From Patescibacteria group bacterium (lineage in GTDB: Bacteria; Patescibacteriota; Patescibacteriia; 2-12-FULL-60-25): DNA of 64,000 nucleotides. Positions 51,002 through 58,976 of the stretch are shown here, piece by piece. The DNA lies in NCBI GenBank assembly GCA_018061025.1, contig JAGOUY010000009.1:1-64000 (forward strand), written 5' to 3'. The position numbers and the translations under genes are program-made. The number at the start of each line of letters is the position of its first letter. Position 1 is the stretch's first letter. Below the pieces are notes generated by a model. That model was not told where the DNA came from, did not search any database, and worked only from the letters and a program-made list of their open reading frames with translations.

Positions 51002-51817
51002 TTAATCCGTATTTGAGTTTACCCAGATTTTCCAAGCTGTATTTAGTTTGCCTTTGTCATTGATGCTGGGATCTAATTTTACATTCCCTTGCGTCAGTTT
51101 TATATCAGCAGTGTGCAAAAGATGTCTTTTCTCTGGCCAAATCAGATCAGACAAGTAGCCAAAACGTTTTAACGCTGCTCCATTCGTCTGCGAAATGATC
51201 GTGCTAAGCAGTAGATCAAAATCTGCTGATGTTTCTTGCTTATAATTTTTGTATATTTCAGCAAGATGCCTAATCCCCCCGCACCACTCAGGATTTTGTA
51301 AACAATCAGCGATAGTTCTTTCTTTTGACGAAATCATTACCTTTACATTTCCTCTCCAAATCTCCGACATGCCTTCAAGTCTGTTTTTTTGTACTTTAAA
51401 CATGATGAATTCATTACCTAAAAGATTGACCTTCCTTTGGCGTATATTAGCCCCCGTAACAACTAGTGTAGAACGAAACAGCTGCTCTGTGAGGTTCCAA
51501 TGTTCAGCAGCGCTCCAACCTCCTATGTAACAAGGATAGAAGATCTTATGAGCTAGTACCCACGAATCCTCAGGCGTTGTAAGCCTGCTGGGTTCTGCTT
51601 CAAGCGGTGGAATTAAATATACTCCTCGTTTAATACGACGAAGCCACCCCCTCCGCACCCAAGAAGTTAGCTTTAATGATGCTTTTTGAGGATCAAGATT
51701 TAAAACCATTGCAGCCTCTGTTGTCGTTAAAATACCTAGCTTAGCTATTTGCGCTATTTTGGCTAAATCTAGCCTTTCTGATGAAAATAACTGCTCTTTA
51801 TTAACTAATTTTGACAT
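51002..51817 (-). CDS. abiEi: AbiEi-type antitoxin, 271 aa
   Basis: N-terminal winged helix (ILTTTEAAMVLNLDPQKASLKLTSWVRRGWLRRIKRGVYLIPP, ~30-75) followed by the AbiEi antitoxin domain (VLAHKIFYPCYIGGWSAAEHWNLTEQLFRSTLVVTG...ERTIADCLQNPEWCGGIRHLAE). AbiEi represses the operon and counters AbiEii as a type IV system against phage. Intact here while its toxin is frameshifted. It heads the two-gene operon. Confidence 0.92.
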   Translation of the reverse strand: MSKLVNKEQLFSSERLDLAKIAQIAKLGILTTTEAAMVLNLDPQKASLKLTSWVRRGWLRRIKRGVYLIPPLEAEPSRLTTPEDSWVLAHKIFYPCYIGGWSAAEHWNLTEQLFRSTLVVTGANIRQRKVNLLGNEFIMFKVQKNRLEGMSEIWRGNVKVMISSKERTIADCLQNPEWCGGIRHLAEIYKNYKQETSADFDLLLSTIISQTNGAALKRFGYLSDLIWPEKRHLLHTADIKLTQGNVKLDPSINDKGKLNTAWKIWVNSNTD

Positions 51818-51931
51818 ACATTATGGGAGTAGAAATATAGCTATATACTATGTTAACTACACTCATAATATACTTAAACATTCTGTGAGTCCAACGATGC
51901 CCTTTTATGATCTATCTGCTAAATTAGACTC

Positions 51932-52261
51932 ATGAACGTTCTACAGAAAAACATAGGCCGTCCCCTCTTTGACGGTAAAGATGAATCTCTGGTCCTCCAG
52001 AAATTGGACGAGGCATTCATGCTTGGCTCAACCGACGTGGAAGCCTGTATTTACGCGGACATATCACCTTCCGCTCTCTACGAGTACCAAAAGAAAAACA
52101 AGCCATTTCTGGAGCGAAAAGAAGCTCTCAAGAACATGCCGACGTTACGAGCAAAGAAAGCCATTGTAGACCGCTTGTCGGAAGATACCGAGCTTGCAAA
52201 ATGGTGGTTGGTGAGACGCGCACGTCTGGAGTTCTCCGAAAAAAGCGCCTTCCCGTTCTAG
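51932..52261 (+). CDS. Phage-type small HTH protein (terminase-small-subunit-like), 109 aa
   Basis: Helical protein with a helix-turn-helix (VEACIYADISPSALYEYQKKNKPFLERKEALK, ~38-70) and a basic helical C-terminus (ELAKWWLVRRARLEFSEK). This pattern is common in phage small terminases and related CPR proteins. No large terminase is nearby, so a packaging role is not supported; a remnant or regulatory use is possible. A perfect palindromic terminator follows. Confidence 0.72.
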   Translation: MNVLQKNIGRPLFDGKDESLVLQKLDEAFMLGSTDVEACIYADISPSALYEYQKKNKPFLERKEALKNMPTLRAKKAIVDRLSEDTELAKWWLVRRARLEFSEKSAFPF

Positions 52262-52270
52262 TCGTAGAAC

Positions 52271-52296
52271 AAAAGCCTCCCACGTGGGAGGCTTTT
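52271..52296. terminator. Bidirectional terminator
   Basis: Perfect palindrome AAAAGCCTCCCAC/GTGGGAGGCTTTT between convergent genes. Confidence 0.9.
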
Positions 52297-52298
52297 CG

Positions 52299-52574
52299 TT
52301 ATTTTGGCAATCGTCCCCCGCTCTTGATGCAGTCTTTCAGGGTCTTGTAGGCGGTAAACGTCTTGGTCTGGCTGTAATAGCGCGTCCCCTTGGCGTGGCA
52401 AATCTTGTTTATGCTCTTCTTCACGGCAGAGGCGATGTTCACGATGGGTGCAGGCTTCGCCTTCGCGTACACCGTCGATACTCCCATGGGAGACAGCGGA
52501 GCGAGGAGAAACACGAATGTAGCAGCACTTATGAGAGCACGCTTTATGATGGTCTTTAACGCGAGGTTTTGCAT
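52299..52574 (-). CDS. Small exported protein, 91 aa
   Basis: Signal peptide (about residues 12-38, LISAATFVFLLAPLSPMGVSTVYA). The mature end ICHAKGTRYYSQTKTFTAYKTLKDCIKSGGRLPK matches a short Cys-bounded module (CHxxGTxYYxxTKxFxxYxTLxxCxxSGGRLP) seen at the C-termini of some secreted nucleases. Function unknown. ATG 52574 with AAGGAG upstream is preferred to ATG 52595. Confidence 0.75.
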   Translation of the reverse strand: MQNLALKTIIKRALISAATFVFLLAPLSPMGVSTVYAKAKPAPIVNIASAVKKSINKICHAKGTRYYSQTKTFTAYKTLKDCIKSGGRLPK

Positions 52575-52622
52575 AATGGGTTCATTCTCCTTCATGGCGG
52601 ATGATAGGGCAAGCAGGCGGCT

Positions 52623-53390
52623 CTATTTAGCCCGCGGCACTACGTCCCCGTCCTTCGGGAAGTCTCCCGCCTTGTTGTTGTCGAACTCAGTGCCTGACAT
52701 CCCTTCTGACCAACGGAAGCGAACCGTGCGGAAGCGCATGCGCTCCACGTCGGACATGACGGGGACGTAAAAGTCAGAAATGTTCTGGTTGTTGGCGAAC
52801 ATGAGAGCTATGAACTCCAATGTTTCATTCTTGGAGCCGTACAGTTTAATCTCAATGTTTTTCGTCCAAAGAACCTTGCCTAGCCGCTCCCCCGTGATCT
52901 TACGCATGAGTGGGAACTCTTTAACTTGGATCGCAGATGCTTTCTTTTCCAGCTCCTTGGCAAGATCGGTTGTTTCCTTGTCCGCGCTCTTCTTGCCTTC
53001 CTGAACAAGGGAACCCCACCGCTCAAAGGTGTTCAGCTCTTCGCTCTGTTCGCCCGCTTCCTGTGCCTTGCGCATAGCTACGCCGTCAAAGGCTTTGATC
53101 TGTTCCAGCTCGGCCTTGAGGGAGGCTTTGAGAGCTTCGGGGGTAGGAGCGGCTTGAAGGGTAGCGCTCGGGCTATCACTCGTACCCTTCGCGGCTCGGT
53201 AGATGCTCCCAATCGCACTGATCGAAAATGGCAGTATAAAAAAGACAACGAGAAAGACTGTGCGGATCGGGTGTCTTCGTGGCCACGATTGGAGGTTGGT
53301 ACGGCAGTTGGGACATTTCTTAGCGTCAGCGTGAATGTCTGACTTACATGAGGGACAGGCCTTTTGAGAAGAGGGCGCATTAGTGGGCAT
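52623..53390 (-). CDS. Zinc-ribbon membrane protein, 255 aa
   Basis: N-terminal zinc ribbon (ACPSCKSDIHADAKKCPNCRTNLQSW, ~11-36), then a membrane helix (~44-66, TVFLVVFFILPFSISAIGSIY) and an extracytoplasmic helical then beta domain without recognised family. Zinc ribbon plus membrane helix architecture is common for proteins of unknown function in mobile islands. The start codon is 3 nt from a conserved sequence block that can pair with the upstream structured region (53394-53577), so its translation may be controlled by RNA structure. Confidence 0.8.
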   Translation of the reverse strand: MPTNAPSSQKACPSCKSDIHADAKKCPNCRTNLQSWPRRHPIRTVFLVVFFILPFSISAIGSIYRAAKGTSDSPSATLQAAPTPEALKASLKAELEQIKAFDGVAMRKAQEAGEQSEELNTFERWGSLVQEGKKSADKETTDLAKELEKKASAIQVKEFPLMRKITGERLGKVLWTKNIEIKLYGSKNETLEFIALMFANNQNISDFYVPVMSDVERMRFRTVRFRWSEGMSGTEFDNNKAGDFPKDGDVVPRAK

Positions 53391-53393
53391 AAA

Positions 53394-53577
53394 TTCGCGT
53401 AGGATTTAATAGGCTCGAGGAGGCAACAAAAAAGGCCTCCCAACAAGCAACGGTACCTTTCGATACCGCTCTACATCCTTTCGAATGTAGACCTACGCGA
53501 ATAGTGCCGGTCGGGAGACCGTCTTTATTCGCGTAGGGTTTCTGATAGCCATGCCACTGTTTCCAGTGGTTTAGGCG
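53394..53577. other. Structured region: five hairpins, two with identical loops
   Basis: In + coordinates: GGAGGC/GCCTCC (53419-53440); CGGTA/TACCG with loop CCTTTCGA (53451-53468); TCTACAT/ATGTAGA with the same loop CCTTTCGA (53470-53491); CCTACGCGAATA/TATTCGCGTAGG enclosing GGTC-GGGA-GACC (53492-53537); CCACTG-TTTC-CAGTGG (about 53554-53569). TTCGCGTAGG also occurs at 53394-53403 and could compete for the same partner. This could be a regulatory leader of the minus-strand gene or a separate RNA; the strand is unresolved. Confidence 0.65.
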
Positions 53578-53627
53578 ATTGTACGAACAGTGACAATATG
53601 ACGTAAATAGGCTAAAAAAGCAACAGA

Positions 53628-54305
53628 ATGAATATGAAAATAAAGATCCCCGTACACGATGCGCTTAAAAGATTAGATAGCCTTCTTGCTGAGGCCATGG
53701 TCATTCATACGCTTGAATTGAATGACGAAGAAGAAATTCAAAATAGGAGAGACAAATGGCTTCTCAAAGCTCAAAAACATACCTCAGAGATATTCGAAGA
53801 CACTGAACCAAGCTACCGTCTTTCAAGCCTGACCGATAGACCCAGACCATCATCAAAGTACACCAAGTACGGTGCAATTACCTCAGGCTCGGTATTAGAG
53901 GAACCAGAGAGATACTACGAAGAAAATTATAAGAAGAAAATCTCCATGGTCGCAGAGATGTATAGAGAGGTGGAGAAAATGCTAAAAGTACCTCTCCGAT
54001 ACGTATTCTCTTCATCTCGTTTGTATCACTACGATTTAGTCTGCCAGCTCAAGCGTGACTCTTTCGAAGAGAGTCTTTGCAGATACATGTTCGACGCACA
54101 CGATTTTGGAGAATTTGTGGAATGTGACGTCATAGGAGAAGCGTTGAAAGAAGATTACGTATCAAATGAGAAGGAACGTACAGAAAAAATTAAAGCTGCG
54201 GCAAACGAGATAAATAGAAAAACGAATAAGACATTTGGGTTTCCTATTTTTAAAACCGTAAAATCACAGATTGCTCTGACTTATCCTCAATACGAGACTC
54301 TATAA
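53628..54305 (+). CDS. Hypothetical protein, 225 aa
   Basis: No family recognised. A charged, helical, soluble protein (LNDEEEIQNRRDKWLLKAQKHTSEIFEDTEPSYRL; KKKISMVAEMYREVEKMLKVPLRYVF) with a basic C-terminal helix (KIKAAANEINRKTNKTFGFP). It lies inside the integrase island, about 50 nt after the structured region. No Shine-Dalgarno is obvious. Confidence 0.65.
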   Translation: MNMKIKIPVHDALKRLDSLLAEAMVIHTLELNDEEEIQNRRDKWLLKAQKHTSEIFEDTEPSYRLSSLTDRPRPSSKYTKYGAITSGSVLEEPERYYEENYKKKISMVAEMYREVEKMLKVPLRYVFSSSRLYHYDLVCQLKRDSFEESLCRYMFDAHDFGEFVECDVIGEALKEDYVSNEKERTEKIKAAANEINRKTNKTFGFPIFKTVKSQIALTYPQYETL

Positions 54306-54458
54306 TCACAGATAAGTCCCAGCCTTATTTAGATTTTGGCTAAAAATAGAGTAGAAACTCTCACAGGCGTGACGAGTTCGTATTTTGATAATTTGAATGT
54401 ACCCACGATTTTTTATACGCCCTCACGGGAAGTCTGCGCAGACGGATTGTGGATGTAA

Positions 54459-54719
54459 ATGAAGATTATGACCTACGAAGAATCCGCCTCATCTTTCGAG
54501 ACGAGTGACATGTTTTTAGCTGCCACACTTCAAACGCTTGGTTTTGGTATCTCCCACTTAGAATGGCGCGATCAACAGCGATGCGTCTTTCTATTCGAGA
54601 ACTCAAACGGACTGGAACAAGCCGTACGATCTTACTGGGATCAAAGTCTATGCGTTGAGCCTCAGTCGTTACTAAATGGTCTAAAATCAGTGAAAACGCG
54701 TCTTTACGCATCACGTTAG
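54459..54719 (+). CDS. DUF5659-like small protein, 86 aa
   Basis: FETSDMFLAATLQTLGFGISHLEWRDQQRCVFLFENSNGLEQAVRSYWDQSLCVEPQSLLNGLKSVKTRLY fits the DUF5659 pattern (TxDxxLAAxLxxxGF ... FxFExxxxxxxxxxxYxxxxxxVxPxxLxxxxKxxKxRLY). These proteins are typical of mobile elements and their function is unknown. It precedes the wHTH gene by 15 nt and is probably co-transcribed. Confidence 0.78.
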   Translation: MKIMTYEESASSFETSDMFLAATLQTLGFGISHLEWRDQQRCVFLFENSNGLEQAVRSYWDQSLCVEPQSLLNGLKSVKTRLYASR

Positions 54720-54734
54720 TTATCCATCACTCCT

Positions 54735-55385
54735 ATGAAGATGAATAACGACGTTGAACGATTCGTAAAGGTTCCTAGACGCCTGATTCGTGACAAACAA
54801 ATCATGAATACCGACGTACGCGTTTACGCTGAAATTCGTTCATACATCAACGAACGACATCCGGTCCCAGTCTTTCCATCGAGAGCAACGATTGCATCAA
54901 ACATTGGATGCACAGCTGATACGGTAGACCGTTCTATCAAACGTCTCACCGTAGGGGGCTATATAACCCACGAGAAAGGACGACGAGGCCATTCAAACCG
55001 ATACCAATTTACTGACAATTTTTCTGTAGGCAGCCGCACAGAAGCGGCTACCTCACCCGCACCCATGCGGCCCAGTGTAAGCATTGGGGCGGCTAATCTA
55101 GCCGAACCCATGCGGCACCAAGGAGAGGTTTCTAACAAGACAAATAAACAAGAGGGATCACTTCGTTTATTCCATGGAGGGGATCTATGTTCAATCAAGG
55201 AAGATGGTTCAATCTATGCGCAGGCTCATCATGGGCAATGGCTGCTCTACTCAGGAGGTGATGACGACAAATTCCATTTTGGGAGCCTTCATGGAATAGA
55301 GGCAAAGAAGGCAGCAGTCGCTCGTTATAGTGGCAAGAAGCTGGAAAGTATCAATCCTAACCTTAGCGAATATGAAGCATATTGA
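54735..55385 (+). CDS. Winged-helix (HTH_36-like) replication/regulatory protein, 216 aa
   Basis: N-terminal wHTH (~10-85): FVKVPRRLIRDKQIMNTDVRVYAEIRSYIN, then FPSRATIASNIGCTADTVDRSIKRLTVGGYITHEKGRRGHSNRYQF. It resembles the DNA-binding domain of plasmid or integrative-element replication initiators. The C-terminal half is polar with a His/Gly-rich part (HGGDLCSIKEDGSIYAQAHHGQWLLY). It overlaps the excisionase-like gene by 14 nt, forming an element operon wHTH-xis-int. Confidence 0.82.
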   Translation: MKMNNDVERFVKVPRRLIRDKQIMNTDVRVYAEIRSYINERHPVPVFPSRATIASNIGCTADTVDRSIKRLTVGGYITHEKGRRGHSNRYQFTDNFSVGSRTEAATSPAPMRPSVSIGAANLAEPMRHQGEVSNKTNKQEGSLRLFHGGDLCSIKEDGSIYAQAHHGQWLLYSGGDDDKFHFGSLHGIEAKKAAVARYSGKKLESINPNLSEYEAY

Positions 55386-55665
55386 TACACTTCATTCGCT
55401 GACCGAGAAAGAAGTCCTCACTTCCCCAGCGTCGCACCTTAAAAATTCAACCCCCGACCCACAGGCTGTGACCGCCTACGCGCCTGATTCACTCCTTACG
55501 ATTCAACAGCTGGCATCATTGCTCAACGTATCACTAGCGACCGCTTATCGGCTTACAGAGAGCGCTCAGCTTCCGAGCTTCCGCATTCGTCGAGCAATCC
55601 GCGTGAGAAGAAAAGACATCGAAACGTATCTAACGAAGCAGCGCGTGTCTTGGGATCGGGAATGA
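55372..55665 (+). CDS. xis: Excisionase-like helix-turn-helix protein, 97 aa
   Basis: HTH_17/MerR-type excisionase domain at the C-terminal half: LLTIQQLASLLNVSLATAYRLTESAQLPSFRIRRAIRVRRKDIETYLTKQ. The N-terminal ~40 residues are polar. It overlaps the preceding wHTH gene and its stop overlaps the integrase start (ATGA at 55662-55665), so translation is coupled. It likely directs element excision. Confidence 0.88.
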   Translation: MKHIDTLHSLTEKEVLTSPASHLKNSTPDPQAVTAYAPDSLLTIQQLASLLNVSLATAYRLTESAQLPSFRIRRAIRVRRKDIETYLTKQRVSWDRE

Positions 55666-56783
55666 AGATGAATATGCCTGTACGAAAAGATGGCCCCTCG
55701 TGGTACGTAGATTTCAGCTACCGAGGTAAACGATACAAACGACGATCCCCTATCAATACACAAGCAGCCGCAAAGGAACTTGAGCTTCGTCTCCGTCATC
55801 GCGTGATGACGGGGGAGATTATCGAGGACAAGCCCGAGCAAAAAGAAGTGCTCACCTTCAAAGAGTTCTCGAAGCGTTGGGTAGATACCTACGTTAAAGC
55901 GAACAACAAGCCTTCTGAGATCGAGAACAAACAGGGTGTGCTGCGAAATCATCTCGTCCCCTACTTCGGGGACATGCCTTTAAACTGCATCAAGCGTGAA
56001 AAGATTGAGGAGTACAAAGCATCCAAATTGGAATATGGCCTTTCTCCCAAAACGGTAAACAATCACCTCGCGTTCATTGCGAAGTGTCTAAACTGTGCTG
56101 TGGATTGGGAGGTCATTGAATCCAAGGACATGCCAAAGATCAAGAAGTTAACGGCGCACTCTAAACGCATTGATTTCCTCTCCCCTAGCGAGACCGCTCT
56201 GTTACTTGCAGATCGTTCTGCTCCACTCTGGAACCTTATGATCTACACTGCTCTTCGAACGGGACTGCGATTCGGTGAACTGATCGCCCTCAAATGGGAG
56301 GCGATCAACTTGGAAAAACGGGTACTGACAGTTCAAGAGTCAATTGTCCGAGGGATCGTTGGCACACCCAAAAGCGGTAGGATTCGTCACGTACCCGTTT
56401 CAGATGATCTGTATGAGGAACTTATACAGTGGAAACAGTCACGTGGTCGCCTATTCGAGGTCAAAGGATATGAAAACATCTCAGCCCGCATGGCAACGAA
56501 TGCCCTACATCACATCATCAAACGTGTTGGGATGCGACATACAAACTGGCATATGTTCCGACATACATTCGCATCACACCTTGCCATGAACGGCACGCCG
56601 ATCCCTGTAATCCAAAAATTCATGGGTCATGCTAGCATCGAAATGACGATGCGCTACGCTCACCTCTCCCCGAATGCACACGCCGACTCGGTAAACTGCT
56701 TTCAGAAGATGGAACGGGATGCAACTCAGACCAATCTCCGTCCGCCGAGCGTCCAGACGCAGCCAACGGATACAAACCATTAA
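55662..56783 (+). CDS. int: Tyrosine site-specific integrase, 373 aa
   Basis: An AP2-like N-terminal arm-binding part (VRKDGPSWYVDFSYRGKRYKRRSP) precedes the SAM-like core-binding domain (TFKEFSKRWVDTYVKAN...). The catalytic domain carries R (RTGLRFGELIALKW), K (GTPKSGRIRHVPV), H-x-x-R (HMFRHTFASHL), H (FMGHASIEMT) and the nucleophile Y (MRYAHLSP). It appears intact. Arm-type repeats lie at 57005-57031 and an att-like repeat at 56854-56874, just downstream. Confidence 0.96.
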   Translation: MKMNMPVRKDGPSWYVDFSYRGKRYKRRSPINTQAAAKELELRLRHRVMTGEIIEDKPEQKEVLTFKEFSKRWVDTYVKANNKPSEIENKQGVLRNHLVPYFGDMPLNCIKREKIEEYKASKLEYGLSPKTVNNHLAFIAKCLNCAVDWEVIESKDMPKIKKLTAHSKRIDFLSPSETALLLADRSAPLWNLMIYTALRTGLRFGELIALKWEAINLEKRVLTVQESIVRGIVGTPKSGRIRHVPVSDDLYEELIQWKQSRGRLFEVKGYENISARMATNALHHIIKRVGMRHTNWHMFRHTFASHLAMNGTPIPVIQKFMGHASIEMTMRYAHLSPNAHADSVNCFQKMERDATQTNLRPPSVQTQPTDTNH

Positions 56784-56823
56784 AAATCGTGTAAGCCCAT
56801 TTCTTGGCTCAACACAAACAAAA

Positions 56824-56845
56824 ACACACCCGTTTAAAGGTGTGT
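56824..56845 (+). terminator. Terminator after the integrase gene
   Basis: ACACACC pairs with GGTGTGT around CGTTTAAA; CTTTG follows. Confidence 0.6.
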
Positions 56846-56853
56846 CTTTGATA

Positions 56854-56874
56854 GTCCGGCAACGGGCTACTCTT
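56854..56874. other. att-like repeat, right copy
   Basis: GTCCGGCAACGGGCTACTCTT, 20/21 identical to 48057-48077 and in the same orientation. It lies 70 nt beyond the integrase stop, the usual place for an attachment site. Confidence 0.5.
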
Positions 56875-57004
56875 CGCCGAATTGAGAAGATGAACTTTGG
56901 CTAAACAAAGCGAAAAACAGGATATATTGCCTACAGTTAGCCAAGTTGTCGATTCATCTTTAGTCATCATTATTCCTAATAGAAACGGTTGGTTTAGGAC
57001 TTCT

Positions 57005-57031
57005 TGGGCACTAAATGGGCACTGGTGCCCA
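57005..57031 (+). other. Integrase arm-site-like repeats, right
   Basis: Two direct TGGGCAC units (57005-57011, 57016-57022) and an inverted GTGCCCA (57025-57031). The gap 56875-57235 otherwise holds a hairpin (AGGCACTG...CAGTGCCT, about 57127-57170) and no gene that I can see. Confidence 0.45.
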
Positions 57032-57235
57032 CGCAGAAATTAACTCATTCATGTCGGTCGAGCATCAATTGAAGGGAGGGGTAAAGAGTGGGCGAAGATC
57101 GTTTTCGCCTGTTTTTTGATTGGGACAGGGAGGCACTGAACGCGAGTAGCGAATGTGTACAGTGCCTTTGTCTTACTTCGAGCCAAAGTCCACTCACTAA
57201 AGACTTTTCTGTTATAATCGCTCGCGTGAACACGT

Positions 57236-58060
57236 ATGCGAACTCATAAGTTTATTTTACCCGGTCTGGCATTGGTTTGCGCCATTATCGGCGGTTTTTT
57301 GTTAGGAGCATGGTCGCTAGCGAGACACCCTTTGGTTTCGACTACACGCTCAGCTCCTACCGCCGATCCCATTTCGCCTGCCCCTGTCGCTCCTCCCCCT
57401 CCGGGTATGGCGACTGAGAATGATCCAGACCCGTACAGGATAGAAACACCAGTTGCTGAACCAATTAATGGGTATGCTACTTGGGTTCTGACGGGCTTGG
57501 GAGAAGGTTACCAATCTTGGCTACTCAACTCCAGCACCTCCCAGGTAACCGTCCTACGAGGATTGGACGTTATGCAAGGGATTAATCTCACCACTTCATC
57601 AAGAGCTGGTGTATTCGCTGCTACCTTCTACGCCTATGGACCAGAAACCTCTACAGACTATTTTGATGAAACGACCGCGCAGCATCTTTTGACCCTGACG
57701 AGTGCGGAATGGAATCAAATTATTACCCTTGAACGCGGCAAAAAGAAACTGGTTGTGAGCCTGGACACCGACTGCGGCGATTCCCATGAAATTCTTGATT
57801 CAAAACTAGGGAAGGCTACGGGGTTTCGTGTAAATAATCGTCTCGTTGCCTTTGCGGAACCACGTCCAGTTACTTGCACGAGAAACGACATGTTCGGATC
57901 AATTGATGTGACACCTTTCTCTCTATCTTTTCCTGATAAGCAAACACAGACTGTGAGCGTCATCCTCCCTTGGGACGAGCGAGGCGGACAGTGGAGTGCG
58001 TTGGAGATTGCTATTGATAAGCTATCCGAACAGGGTGTGAAACTCCTGGAGTCGAGGTAG
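57236..58060 (+). CDS. Hypothetical membrane-anchored secreted protein, 274 aa
   Basis: An N-terminal membrane anchor (~8-28, ILPGLALVCAIIGGFLLGAWSLA) precedes a Pro-rich linker (~38-62, ADPISPAPVAPPPPG) and a beta-rich external domain (~75-274). One Cys pair is likely (DTDCGDS and VTCTRND). No family recognised. TATAAT lies at 57212-57217; GTG 57226 upstream is out of frame. It is the first gene beyond the integrase and its arm sites. Confidence 0.75.
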   Translation: MRTHKFILPGLALVCAIIGGFLLGAWSLARHPLVSTTRSAPTADPISPAPVAPPPPGMATENDPDPYRIETPVAEPINGYATWVLTGLGEGYQSWLLNSSTSQVTVLRGLDVMQGINLTTSSRAGVFAATFYAYGPETSTDYFDETTAQHLLTLTSAEWNQIITLERGKKKLVVSLDTDCGDSHEILDSKLGKATGFRVNNRLVAFAEPRPVTCTRNDMFGSIDVTPFSLSFPDKQTQTVSVILPWDERGGQWSALEIAIDKLSEQGVKLLESR

Positions 58061-58315
58061 GAAACGGATAGGCTGCCGCTGCACCCTATAAATTCAATTT
58101 CCGATCATTCTCCGCAAATCTCACGTCTCGTCCTGTTTCGATCTGCCAACAATCCGCCGCGATATTACGAAAAATGGAGGGGGCAGAAATGAGGCTCCAA
58201 AATGAGCTTTCTTTTGATAGATAACGCCATTGTTATCCATGACCAGTTTGTAGCTTAGTGGAACGTTTTTTAGCCAATATTAGCTAAAAAACATTAAAAT
58301 TTAAGCCTACGCTGA

Positions 58316-58344
58316 TTGACAAAAAGCTAATTTTATGCTATTTT
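58316..58344 (+). promoter_or_regulatory. Promoter of the small lipoprotein gene
   Basis: TTGACA (58316-58321), 17 nt, TATTTT (58339-58344). The gap 58061-58315 has AT-rich sequence with no gene visible. Confidence 0.75.
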
Positions 58345-58458
58345 ATTATTTGAATAGGCTCTTGAAACTGGCTACTGGTTCATGCAGTAATCAGTTTGAA
58401 GAGCGGATTGTGAGCTATGCTCGCGTGTTAAACCGCTCTCATTGCCGGGAGGAAGTCC

Positions 58459-58731
58459 ATGACCAAGAAGATCGGCCTTTTCACCATCGCGTCCCTCATG
58501 CTCGGCTGCGGCGAGCTCGTCTCCACCGACCGCGCTGTTCAGGCGGTACGAGACGATGGATTCACCAACATCAACGTGGTGGAGCAGCACGGCGTTGCCC
58601 CGACCCTGTACGGGTGCGACAAGCACGACGCGGTGGCGTTCGAAGTCACCGCCACCAACAGCCAGCAGCGCCGCGTGAACCTCACGGTCTGCTGCGGCCT
58701 CGTCTTCAAGGGGTGTACCATCAGGCACTGA
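58459..58731 (+). CDS. Small lipoprotein, 90 aa
   Basis: Signal MTKKIGLFTIASLMLGC with lipobox LMLGC (Cys17). The mature domain is short with four further Cys (YGCDKHD, TVCCGLVFKGC), likely disulfide-bonded, and resembles secreted Cys-knot-like proteins; no family recognised. GGAGG lies 7 nt before ATG. GC-rich, of the orphan class, ended by a strong GC hairpin. Confidence 0.75.
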   Translation: MTKKIGLFTIASLMLGCGELVSTDRAVQAVRDDGFTNINVVEQHGVAPTLYGCDKHDAVAFEVTATNSQQRRVNLTVCCGLVFKGCTIRH

Positions 58732-58768
58732 TCTCTCGCGCACTCGCGCGGCACTGAGCGCCCCGTCC

Positions 58769-58800
58769 CCCGGACGGTGCATGCGCTCTCGCCGTCCGGG
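58769..58800 (+). terminator. Terminator of the small lipoprotein gene
   Basis: CCCGGACGG pairs with CCGTCCGGG around a 14-nt loop; a CTTTGCTTTTT tract follows. Confidence 0.75.
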
Positions 58801-58976
58801 TGCGCTCTTTGCTTTTTAGCAGAAAGCCCCGATCACATCGTGACAACATTCTCATCGCCTGCGGTCGGGATATTGTCATTCTTACCAAGAGACAAATTCC
58901 TCATTCCCCTATCTTTTCCTACTCCGTGGGCACTAGGTGACAGCACTCTTAGGAAGGATGGGGGAGGGATTAAAAG

